From assembly GCF_003589595.1 (NCBI RefSeq), contig NW_020653750.1:1776451-1840450 (forward strand): DNA of 64,000 nt, given 5' to 3'. Source of the DNA: Hyposmocoma kahamanoa (Eukaryota; Arthropoda; Insecta; Lepidoptera; Cosmopterigidae). Below, one piece after another: positions 45,391 to 54,725 of this stretch. The position numbers and the translations under genes were made by a program. The notes beneath the pieces are model-generated. The model was not told the DNA's origin. It worked only from the letters and a program-made list of their open reading frames with translations, and ran no database searches. Within the stretch, counting starts at the first letter, position 1; every line of letters begins with the position of its first letter.

Positions 45391-45570
45391 CTGTGGTAGC
45401 CTAATGGTTTAACTTACCGCCTCTTAAGCAAGAGATCGTTGGTTCGAATCCAGGCTGTTAAATACCTCTGAGTTTTCTTAATTTACGTACGAAAATTAAT
45501 TTGATATTTACTTTGAAAATTAATTTGAGATTACGAATATTGGTTTGTATGTGTTTTGGTGCACAAACTT
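45391..45570 (+). repeat. tRNA-derived SINE (family C), copy 2
   Basis: The head GTGGTAGCCTAATGGTTTAA has a B box GGTTCGAATCCAGG. The body TACCTCTGAGTTTTCTTAAT and AAATTAATTTGAGATTACGA is AT-drifted. An R1 copy starts a few bases further on. Confidence 0.65.
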
Positions 45571-45578
45571 TCCTCAAT

Positions 45579-45848
45579 TTAGTAGCAGTAGAGCTGCTTG
45601 TGAAAGAGTTCTTGCATGGAAGTATTGCCACCTTACCTATTTCTGCCGCCAAGCAGTAATGTCAGCATTATTGTGTTCCGGTATTGAAGGGTAAGGGTGC
45701 TCTTGAAATTACAGGCACATGGGACTAATGTCTCAGGGTGACGGACGCAGTGGCAGTGCCCATCTGGCACGCAACTGTTATGGACAGGCGTGTAGCTTAC
45801 CATCAGGCACACGACGTGTTCGTACCGTCATTTGACATTATAAAAAAA
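45579..45848 (+). repeat. R1 repeat, full-length plus copy with small deletions
   Basis: Starts TTTAGTAGCAGTAGAGCTGC and ends CATTTGACATTATAAAAAAA. Two short deletions remove the TTGTCAACTT and CAGATCTTTGCG blocks. Confidence 0.85.
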
Positions 45849-45919
45849 TCTACTTCTTCTGCTTTATTTTTTCTGAGTATATGAAATAAATATTGTACAT
45901 AATAAAAGCGTACAAATGT

Positions 45920-46045
45920 TTTCTTGCAAAGAGCAACTCCTAGAGTTTCTTACTCATTTTTCTCAGGGGAATCTGCCTTACGAATGAGTATTAGAGTTTA
46001 ATCGAATATAATTTCCGCACCCATAAAATAAAGATCATTTGAGTT
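45920..46045 (+). repeat. Jockey-like LINE 3' UTR fragment
   Basis: AAAGAGCAACTCCTAGAGTT, TCTTACTCATTTTTCTCAGG and AAAGATCATTTGAGTTTAT match the UTR at 32440-32625, with drift. It has no coding part. Confidence 0.55.
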
Positions 46046-47026
46046 TATTTTTCCTTAATTTTATTTTATATTATGCTTAAGTTAGTAGTAAGGAACAATA
46101 AATATATATATATACTCGATCAGAATTAACACAAAAATATTCAACTATAGTGTCATCAAAATAGAAATCGTTAACAAACATCGACTAGAATCCCATCTCT
46201 AAATTATTCGCGAAGGTATCCAATTTTGCAAGTTGTCAGGTACAGGCACGCACGTTCGGGGTATTCAGTGTGGACGCCTGCAAACTGCAACAATCAAGGG
46301 GTAATGATTTGTCGCTTTCCAGGGATTATGGGGACTGAGACCCCCTTTGTAGGCCGCCATGCGTGCTCCCTTTAAAGTTACTCAGTTTTAGTTTGCCGTA
46401 TTTGTTTGATTAATGGCACTTCCTGGATTGTAGACAGCGGTTTTGGGATGTAAATAACAACGTCACTTAAGCTACCGTTATTTGTAGAGTTATAGCATAC
46501 GATACTTTAACTGTGTCACGTTGCTTCAAAACCAAGGACGATGTAATCATTTTGGGATTTAGAAAATTGTTTAACAAAATTACGCGTAATATAATAAATT
46601 ACCAAACAATTGAAAAGCAATTAAGCAAATGAATTAATGGTTCAGTTTACACACAAAGCTTCTGTATAATTGAAAGGAAATCACGTCAGTCTAGCAACAA
46701 ATTATGAGGGGACACATTATGCGAATTTCCCAGGAGTGATTGGGAATCTCATTACCGTAAGTCCAAGTACGAGTGACAGTTGAATGATTTCATACGTATG
46801 TAGTGTAGGGTCGGATCTCGAATCTACGTAATGATCACGTCGTGTCGAGACAACATCAGTTCAGTTTATAGGGATTGCTCGTTGTTGCCCAAGTTGCGTT
46901 GTGTTTCGTATAGTATGGGTATGTTGCTGTATTACATTATTCGTAGTCAAATCCAAAGGCACGTTTTAGGTGTAAGCATGTCATAACCATTCTCGACCAC
47001 ATTGTCAATCACCACTAGGCAATTTA
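46046..47026. other. Unassigned DNA with a GC-richer block
   Basis: 46225-46385 (CAGGCACGCACGTTCGGGGT onward) is balanced in composition. It has a 31-codon minus-strand frame starting MAAYKGGLSPHNPWK, but no splice sites or domain. It could be a conserved noncoding block; there is no support beyond composition. Confidence 0.3.
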
Positions 47027-47310
47027 TTTTTTTTATAATATCAGGTGACGGAACGAACAAGTCGTACGCCTGATGAGCTACACGCCTGTCTATAACAGTT
47101 GCAGTGCCACTCAGAGCTTTAAATCGCAAAGATCTGAGGGTTGCTGCCACTGAGATATAAGTTGACAAGTCCCATGTGCCTGTAATTTCACCAGCACTGT
47201 ACAGCACGGAACACTGTAATGCTAACATTACTGCTTGGTAGCAGAAATAGATAAGGTGGCAATACTTCCTTAGACGAACTCCTTCACAAGGAGCTCTACT
47301 GCTACTAAAG
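47027..47310 (-). repeat. R1 repeat, near full-length minus copy
   Basis: TTTTTTTTATAATATCAGGTG to GAGCTCTACTGCTACTAAAG. A small deletion removes part of the CACCCGTCACCCTG block. Confidence 0.85.
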
Positions 47311-47403
47311 CTGTTGCTACTGTTGTCGAAGCATTATTCAATATTTGCCTATAAGTGATTTTACAAAACATAAGTTCCTCTTGATTAGTAAACGGAAAAT
47401 AGG

Positions 47404-47504
47404 TACACACGCCAGCACATCAAGCTACACATTGACGTATCTTGTTCCGTTGCACTGGAGTAGTAGTGGAGTGTAGTTCCGTAGTCTGATGTGCCGTTGT
47501 CCGT
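47404..47504. repeat. Family E short element, copy 2
   Basis: GTACACACGCCAGCACATCA, AGCTACACATTGACGTATCT and CTGATGTGCCGTTGTCCGTA match the core of the element at 14980-15120. The middle ~25 bp differ. It is bounded by GTAC on both sides. Confidence 0.65.
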
Positions 47505-47611
47505 ACAATGGCTTCAACATCCTGGCATAAATCAAACCCAACTATCGTCCATGAATACGTGACAAATTCAATGAAGTAAAACCACAAAATACCTACACTT
47601 GTATCATTATG

Positions 47612-47803
47612 TCAAAATTTTACTCTAACATCGTATTTCGATTTGTCTAAGCAAAGCTGCAGTCTGACTAGAATATGATTATTCAGCCCCGACTTGCAGT
47701 CGCATACGAGTATTATATTCAGGATAACAAGCCTCGTCAGCAAAACGATCATCTTCTTGCCGCCGCCGCGCCGCCAAGATGCGACAGTTTTATGCCAATT
47801 CAT
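47612..47803 (-). CDS. Candidate first coding exon with signal-anchor-like N-terminus
   Basis: I do not recognise this protein. The 63-codon frame begins MNWHKTVASWRRGGGKK, then a hydrophobic run MIVLLTRLVILNIILVC, then CDCKSG. That is the pattern of a signal peptide or signal anchor with a basic n-region. The first third is GC-rich (GCCGCCGCGCCGCC on the plus strand), unlike the AT-rich surroundings. A possible donor, AGA|GTAAAA, falls near 47627-47632, just before the stop. It points away from the candidate promoter at 48353, about 550 bp off, so the two could share a divergent promoter region. Against it: short length, no homology I know, and no acceptor or second exon seen. Confidence 0.25.
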   Translation of the reverse strand: MNWHKTVASWRRGGGKKMIVLLTRLVILNIILVCDCKSGLNNHILVRLQLCLDKSKYDVRVKF

Positions 47804-48352
47804 CTATCCTCGCGTTCTATATTATTCCTCCACTTGGTATAAAGGCTCAAAAGTTTAGTCGTGTCTTTTACAATCCTGTAAAATCGAATATCATGAATTC
47901 AGAGCGAAAACTTTCAAAGACAAAGCAGGAAACTTTATAAATAAAAAAAAACTCTAAGTCGACTTTCAGTTTACTTAGCTCGAGGAGGAATCTTTCCAGG
48001 ACCAATACTCACCCGTTAGATAACACGACTGCTTCCCACTTTGTTACCCTTGTCTGTTTGCTTACGAGGCCTCGCAACTCCCAAATCCGGATCCAACAAG
48101 TTCAATCCGCGCTAAACAAGTTCCAAGTGAAATAAGCAGCCGACTCGCACACTTGTATTATGCCCGAGGAAGAAAGAATAGAATGGAAGACGCTCGCCGT
48201 ACGGATGCATATGCAAGGGGCGTGTTGGGCGGGTGGGGTCGCGGCGCAAATCTCTTTTCTTCAAAATGAAGTTACGGTACCGCTCTGATATTGTGTTTTA
48301 TATTTTCCTCACCATATGACGCGGGAAAAAAGTTGGAGATACGAGTAGTTTC

Positions 48353-48392
48353 AGTTCTTTTTTGTTGGAGACCGGCACAGCTCCGTCCGTTG
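48353..48392 (+). promoter_or_regulatory. Candidate initiator and noncoding first exon
   Basis: TTTCAGTTC at 48349 fits the insect initiator TCAGT, with +1 at 48353. A downstream element-like GCTCC sits at about +28 (4 of 5 positions of RGWYV). A strong donor TTG|GTAAGT follows at 48393. Upstream are GGGCGTG and GGGCGGGTGGGG (KLF/Sp-like) and ATGCATATGCAAG (POU-like) at about 48205-48240. No TATA box is seen. It would splice to the leader acceptor at 51194, an intron of 2.8 kb. Confidence 0.4.
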
Positions 48393-48936
48393 GTAAGTAT
48401 TAAAAAATAAAAATCCTTTTCTTCAACGTCGTCGCCGTTTACGACCGGTATGACAGTCGCAAAAAGGCGGAAATATGAAATGCTTACTTAATACCATCTT
48501 CTTTAAGTTTCAGGAATCTTGAATATTTAACATACCAAATCATGCGTGTACTTTAAATCTGTTATGAATTGCCATTAAGAGTACTTCAGTGTGGAGACGG
48601 GCTATGCATACGATTAACACTTTAGCGGAGTGCATAAAGCTTTTACGTAATTATGCAGATTTATACGACCACCGCTTATTTGCCTGGTGGAGCGTAACGA
48701 TAAGATTTACATGAAATGCAGGTAAATAATTTATAAAGATTTAGAAAGTAAAAGTATTTAGGATCGTTGAAAGCTGCCGATGCTTAAGTGCCGCCTACGG
48801 CACAGACAGCGATTTTCGATACGCCACGTTGACGTAACGCTTTATTGTTGACTTTATTTGAATTCGTTTCGTTTTAATGTTGTTAAATTAGCGTTGCAAC
48901 ATGAATATATTGTATTCCTATTTTCGTAAAGTATCC

Positions 48937-49173
48937 CCTCCTTGTCATAACTAACGCATTTGCATTTCGGTAACTGTCGAGATACTGGCACCTATATCTT
49001 TATTGTCACTTAAAAAAAAGGTCAATTACGCTGATTTCGCTTAACAATAAAACTGAAACTAAACAAAAAAAATTAAAAACCAATAGAGGGGGTTGTAGAT
49101 CTGATCTCGCTGATATGTTAATAACTTAATTTCGCTAAAAATGTCGTTTACGTTAGTTACGGCAAATTTTTAG
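48937..49173 (+). repeat. H-family repeat, copy 1
   Basis: Shares ordered blocks with 61351-61580: CATTTGCATTTCGGTAAC, TTTATTGTCACTTAAAAAAA, GCTTAACAATAAAACTGAAA, TGATATGTTAATAACTTAAT and TTACGTTAGTTACG. Both are in the same orientation. It ends exactly where an R1 copy begins. Confidence 0.6.
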
Positions 49174-49440
49174 TTTTTTTTTTTTATAAAAGCAAGTGAT
49201 GGGACAAACTAGTCGTATGCTTGGTGGTCAGCGACACGCCTGTCCGCAGCAGTTGCAGTACCGCCTAGAACTTTAAATCGCAAAGACCTGAGGGGCCTGC
49301 CACTGCACCCGTCACCCTGAGACATAAGTTGACAAGTCCCATGTGCCTGTAATTTCACCAGCACCCTTACTCTTCAAAATCGGAACGCAACATTACTGCT
49401 TGGCGGCAGAAATGGGTACGGAACTCTACTGCTACTAAAG
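49174..49440 (-). repeat. R1 repeat, minus copy missing part of the 5' end
   Basis: TTTTTTTTTTTATAAAAGCA onward, good through GGCGGCAGAAATGG. It then skips about 45 bp to GAACTCTACTGCTACTAAAG. Confidence 0.85.
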
Positions 49441-49740
49441 TACTAAGTTAAGAGTTACAACCGTTAGTCGTGTGGAGCGCGACAGGAAGTGAGCGTGCCT
49501 ACAGCTCCAGTACCTATCTGGAAAATAGGGAGGGTGCTGTACGTGCACCCGGGGCGGCTCACCTAAGGCACTAAGCCTTACAGACAACCGGATGAAGTGC
49601 GTGCAAACGTGCTAATCCGGGGTTAGGATCTGACTTAGATGGTCAGGTCATAGTGCCCTTCTTTTATACCCTAAAGGTCGGTAGGGAGGGTCACTACAAT
49701 CAAAACTAACGCAGAAAGATATGGGGCTACTACTAAAGTT
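49441..49740. repeat. GC-rich segment, possible retroelement fragment
   Basis: Composition jumps (GTGGAGCGCGACAGGAAGTG, GTGCACCCGGGGCGGCTCAC, CTAATCCGGGGTTAGGATCT). It has no long ORF. It ends in AGAAAGATATGGGGCTAC, similar to AGAAAGATATGGGACTGT after the GC-rich block at 17265-17470, so the two may belong to one element type. Not verified. Confidence 0.3.
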
Positions 49741-51194
49741 GTATCAAGACACGTGTGCAAGGTACTACTCAGTATAATTTGATGTGCATGTTTATTTATA
49801 CTTCGAAAATATAGCTTGACGTCTCTGTTTAAAAGGCGACTTCAGTCAGAGTTAGTCATAAAACCTCAAGAACCCTGATAGATAAGGTAGCCAGTAGGCG
49901 TCAATGAAAATGAAAGTGAATAATTTTAGGCTCTCCATTGTGTTCACGTCTACGCGTAGGTAACACCTGCCACGCAAATTACATGTATACTATGCACAGT
50001 TATAAGTATTTCTGTTTAAATTGCTATTGTGACATTGATGAAAAATATTTCGTAACACTCCTTTTCGACACGAACTTTCTGCAGCCGACGGCGTTATTTT
50101 TTATTTTTTGATCAAAAGATTATTTTGCAATTAATTCTCCGCGACTGGAAATGCTATGGAAATTACAATCGTAATGCCTGGAGCGAAACAATTGAAAATG
50201 GTAATTTAGTTTGTTTGTGCAATTTACCTGACATTATAGAGATCATTTTACAGTCAATGGCCGAGAGATATTTGGAAGTGACCGCACCAAATTCCAGCTT
50301 AACTTGTTAAGCTAAGCGTAAGAAGTTATCTAACAGTAAAGTTCGGGCGCTTACTGATAGACCGCATATTCTGAAAAGAGTTTAAGAAGCGGTGTAAAAC
50401 ATCGTGTTTTACTTAATTACTTTATGTTTTGTTACGGTGTTACCGAATTTGGCAACTCAAAGTTAAGACAAGTTTCTTCTATAACTTGTATATAATGTCA
50501 CTTATTTTTAAAATATATTACTTTCGATCTTTTTTTTTATAATACCAAGTGACGAGACGAACACGTCGCGTTGGCCTGAGTGGTAAGTGACACGCCTGTC
50601 CATAACGGTTGCAGAGCCACTCAGAGCTTTAAAACGCAAAGATCGGACGAACACTGCTTCTGCACCCGACGTAATTTCACCAATCACCTCTATAAGGCAG
50701 ATCTAAAATAACATTACTATTAACTTTATTTATTGATCAAAATAGCTTTTAAATTCAGTGTCTGCTCGTGTCGTATCAAGATGTTTTCCGCTCTATAACA
50801 TATTTCTTTTTCGTCACTGCATTGCATTATAAATTCCTCGCATACCATCAGCTATTTGCCTATCGAACAGCATAATCTAGTGTCTATCGAGAATGCATTG
50901 CGTAGGCACAGAATACGCCCGCCGTTCGTTTGCCTCGTATTACTAAACTTCGACATTCGTGTGATACTCGACTCGAGGCGATAGGTGATTCGAGTAGAAC
51001 GGCGCGCACCGGACGCACGCCTTCATGTTCATATTACGATATATCTCAGGTGTTTATTATACTTCTTTAAAACTGTTATTTTTTTATAATATCAAGTTAC
51101 TATAGCTAGCCAATACAATTATTAAACAAGCTCTAATTTAACTTTTGTTTGTAAATTTAAACTTGGAAAGTAATCCGATTTTCTTTTGTTTCAG
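49741..51194. other. Rest of the candidate first intron
   Basis: Apart from the R1 pieces, this is unassigned AT-rich DNA ending in a pyrimidine-rich acceptor tract (TTTTCTTTTGTTTCAG, 51179-51194). A 20-bp R1 terminus (TTTTTTATAATATCAAG) is left at about 51079-51098. Confidence 0.4.
50530..50690 (-). repeat. R1 repeat, A-rich-end half
   Basis: TTTTTTTTATAATACCAAGTG, ACACGCCTGTCCATAACGGT and GTAATTTCACCAATCACC are present; the 5' half is gone. Confidence 0.8.
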
Positions 51195-51371
51195 ATGTCT
51201 TCGAAAGTGAGTTGGTTTGCTTGAGTGATTAAGCCGCCAAGAAAACAACGAATGAAAGAAATGTGAATTTTGTGTTTTGGTGTTAAAGTCTAACTTGACT
51301 TGTGTATAAAAAAGTTTACCGATGAGTATCACGTGTGACTGTTGATCCTGTTTTGCTGAAACTATCCCGCC
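51195..51371 (+). promoter_or_regulatory. 5' leader with three upstream ORFs
   Basis: Spliced leader of the candidate I-BAR gene, directly after acceptor TTTGTTTCAG. Upstream ATGs at 51195 (9 codons), 51252 (4 codons, with another ATG inside) and 51322 (7 codons) all stop before the main ATG at 51372. Such short uORFs commonly lower translation of the main frame. Confidence 0.45.
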
Positions 51372-51416
51372 ATGGAGACTGAAGAACTTACTAAACTTGT
51401 CGATGGCATATACAAG
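51372..51416 (+). CDS. First coding exon of a probable IRSp53/BAIAP2-type I-BAR protein
   Basis: Fifteen codons, METEELTKLVDGIYK, end in a phase-0 donor AAG|GTACGA at 51417. The ATG sits in a strong context (CCCGCCATGG) and follows a leader with a good acceptor. In the known family, I-BAR (IMD) proteins bind membranes and Rac and drive protrusion of actin-rich filopodia. From memory, human BAIAP2 starts with SEEMHRLTENVYK at the same place, and the spacing E-E-x-x-[KR]-L-x-[DE]-x-[IV]-Y-K matches. The next exon should begin with the I-BAR helix containing an FNPGAR-like motif; I could not find it before 64000, so the following intron exceeds 12.5 kb. The exon is convincing; the family name rests on 15 residues. 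Confidence 0.5.
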
Positions 51417-53556
51417 GTACGAATACGACAATTTATTACTATTTTTAAGTATACGTGTAAGGTGTATTTTGCTGTTGTCAGCCTCCAATTTCGTTTCGTA
51501 TTTGTATTATTTTGTTGAAATCATCATAGCCTATTTATAGCATTATGACTAAGAAATGAACTAAGTATTTGCCTATCAGATGCCATGACATTGCTACATC
51601 AGCAAAAAGGTAATCCTAATTCGAATGATAAGTAACGACGGCAACGGTTCCAATTAAATTCGTAGTTAATATGTTTTATATTTGCAATAAAAGAATAAGT
51701 GCATTTTATTAAACTCTCAAAAATAATGGCATCTATCTAGATATCTATGTAGTAGTCGTAGATATCTAGCTAGTAGAGTAGGTTCCTATCTCAAAATCAA
51801 ATGTGCATTCCATATTTTATATCTGAGTGGCGTTTAAAAGCACCGTCGAAATAACTCCAGCTAGATACATAAAATCATGTGAATTCCTTTTGTGACGTAA
51901 TTTGAAGTAAAACTTAACAGAATGGTAACAGATTCTTTATCAAACTTAACAAGGTTCCAATCAATAAATAATCTAAAATTCTCCTATCGAAACCTATAAG
52001 ACTGATTAAATTATGAACTTGAAATGTACATAATATGCATGAATCAATAATGGAAGTATTGTGTCTCTACAATTTGACCATAATTTTTAAAAACAATCGA
52101 AAAGTTAATAAATGTCAAAGATTTTGATAAATGTGAATGTTACCATAGTTGTCTAATAACTGAATATTTATATATATACATAATGCTAACTGATGGTAAG
52201 TTCCGGTGTTGAATAACACGGGACACTTAACTTCTCACGTCACAAGTCCGGCAAAGCGTTGGCGGTATTATTTACAATTCCTCTGTTGACTACCAATCTG
52301 TTTTCCGGACTGAATACTATAAAATAAAATATATACGAGAGGGATATATCGTCTCTCTGTAATCACACATTTTTTAAACATTTATTCACATCAAATCAAT
52401 AGACGTCTATTAAGCTTCTAGCCTACGGTTTATCAAAAGTCCAAAGACCAATGCAGCGCTTTAAATGAGCAACAAAGGATATCATAGGTAGGTAAGGAAG
52501 CGGTTAATATTTAAATTTATTGGATATAAAACGACGATCAGGAACACAGAGGGCATTGCACAGACTATCGTGATACAGATGACGGCCGTCCCGATGCTAT
52601 AGCTTTGGACAACATTAATGATGCGATTTAACATTTTGATTTTCACACATTGGTACAAATTCGTAATATATTTTTGTAAATAACCTCTTATAACACAACT
52701 AATTTGCAAAGTGTGATCGGGCCTGCCTTAAGTGTGCGACAGCGAAGTGATATGAACAAAGCCTCGAAAGAAAGTGAATATATGCTTACATAGGAGATAT
52801 ATATACTTTTGGCCTTGGTCTAATTACCTCCAAATTGTTCTGATCATCAAAAATATCAACTTTTCAATTTAAAAAAATGTTTACTGTAGTATACTTAAAT
52901 TATAGGTTATACAGTATATTTACTCTTTATTTATATTTCTTTATTGTACAGTAGTATATTTAAATTACAGGTGTATCCCGTGTTTGTGAGGGGAAATGTT
53001 ATTAGCGAATCCTCAAAGGAATATCGTTTTTCTTGAGTTTTGGAAAGGCTTAATAATAAGTAGACAATATTCTTGAAATTGAGACAAATAACATACGAAA
53101 CAAACAAAAACCTATTTAAATATTTACGAGTTAACTAATAGTGGTAACGTGAGAAGTCTCTCAGTCAACATATATTTAACTAAACTCTGTGACTACAATA
53201 TGCTATGTTGTTTAACAAACTTTCCATACTTCTTAGTTTCATATTAGAAAGCATTACTCGACAAAAGTTTCTCTCAAAACCAGCTCAATGCAGCAAAGGT
53301 GAAAACAAATGTATTATACATAATCAAATAATATATATGTATATTATGTTATGAATTTCCAATAGAGTCCAGCAAACTTGTATTTTCGGAATCGCTATCT
53401 GACATTTATAAACAAAACTCTCGTAATAGGTTTGTTAAATATTTGGCCGCACGGTACAATTTTTTAGTCTAAAGACATCAAGATATCGCATCCTTGGTAC
53501 AACAAAGCCTCATGTAATCATATCGTAACATACACACAAAAAAAATCAGTTTGTTA

Positions 53557-53752
53557 CATTTAAATTTGAAGAAAATATTCCACCTCTAAAGGTGGCAAAC
53601 TAGGGTCTGAATCCGGTAACCGATTTCTATAAAACTTAGCAAATAAATGGTATTCCATGAACTTTTATCTATTTGTAATCACATACACACACAAACATAC
53701 ATACACAAAAAAATACAGTCGAATTGAAAACCTCCTCCTTTTTTGAAGCCCT
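53557..53752. repeat. G-family repeat, rearranged copy
   Basis: The first part (CATTTAAATTTGAAGAAAAT to GGTATTCCATGAACTTTT) is oriented like copy 1 at 35394. The last part (ATACAGTCGAATTGAAAACC, TCCTCCTTTTTTGAAG) is oriented like copy 2 at 36616. The two halves are therefore inverted relative to each other, with a CA-rich spacer between. Confidence 0.65.
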
Positions 53753-54417
53753 CAAAAAGTTGTTATTTTGCAGGTGTGATCCAACTACATCAAGGGCGCG
53801 ATATAATAGTTACCGAAGCAAGAGTTTCATTTGTTCATTAATTTTAATACACCTGCTGTATAAAATGTCAAGGTCAAACGGTCAACTAAACAAGTTAAAT
53901 GTTAGCAAGAGCGTTCCACCCGATCTCTCTAAAACCATTATACCATTATCGTATAAATATGTATATTTATTGCATTCTTTACGACGGTATCCGTATTCGT
54001 TGGGAATAACTTTTCGTTTGATTACTTTTGGGGATTTTTTATGTCTCATTTTATATAAATGAAAGAGGGTTTTATAATTATTGTCAAATTTTAAAATATA
54101 CAATGTAAATTTTTGCATTGTCTATGTTCAAATAAATTGTATATATAATTTAAAGGTCCAATTAGGATTTCATAATTCCTTATTAGGTTTATTGTATTTT
54201 ATAAACTCAGTACTAGGGAATGCAATCCCGCCGAATAATCTCAATACCGGTATTTGCATTCCATTGCATTCGATATTTGGATCCCGCAGAATGCTGAAAG
54301 ACTTCGAGAACAAAAGGTTATATCTTGAAACTATAAGTTTGCGAAGGGATAAACTTCAAAGAAAGAAAGGATATTATTAAGTTATTTATTGAGATCAATC
54401 ATAAATTAGGTATCACA

Positions 54418-54725
54418 GTAGTAGCAGTAGAGCTCCTTGTGAAAGAGTTCGTGCAGGGAAGTACTACCACCTTACCTACTTCTGCCGCCAAGCAGTAATG
54501 TCAGCATTACTGTGTTCCGGTTTATAAGGGTAAGGGTGCTGGTGAAATTACAGGCACATGAGACTTATCTACTTATGTCTCAGGGTGACGGGCGCAGTGG
54601 CAGTGCCCCTCAGATTTTTGCGATTTAAAATTTTGAGTGGCACTGCAACTGTTAAGGACAGGCGTGCAGCTTGCCATCAGGCGTATGAATTGTTCGTACC
54701 GTAACTTGATATTATAAAAAAAAAA
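54418..54725 (+). repeat. R1 repeat, best-preserved full-length copy
   Basis: Runs from GTAGTAGCAGTAGAGCTCC to TTGATATTATAAAAAAAAAA (about 308 bp). Blocks in order: TTGTGAAAGAGTTCGTGCAG, GCCGCCAAGCAGTAATGTCA (a small hairpin CAGTAATG-TCAG-CATTACTG), GGGTAAGGGTGCTGGTGAAA, TCAGGGTGACGGGCGCAGTG and CTTGCCATCAGGCG. There is no ORF. The A-rich 3' tail and constant 5' end suggest a retroposed SINE-like unit. Confidence 0.9.

Noticed and set aside
46225..46385. Minus-strand frame MAAYKGGLSPHNPWK in a GC-richer block
   Set aside because: 31 codons, no donor at the right place and no homology I know.
52482..52709. Minus-strand 75-aa ORF with a hydrophobic run, possibly a chemoreceptor exon
   Set aside because: Only one membrane-like segment, no family motif and no credible splice sites at its edges.
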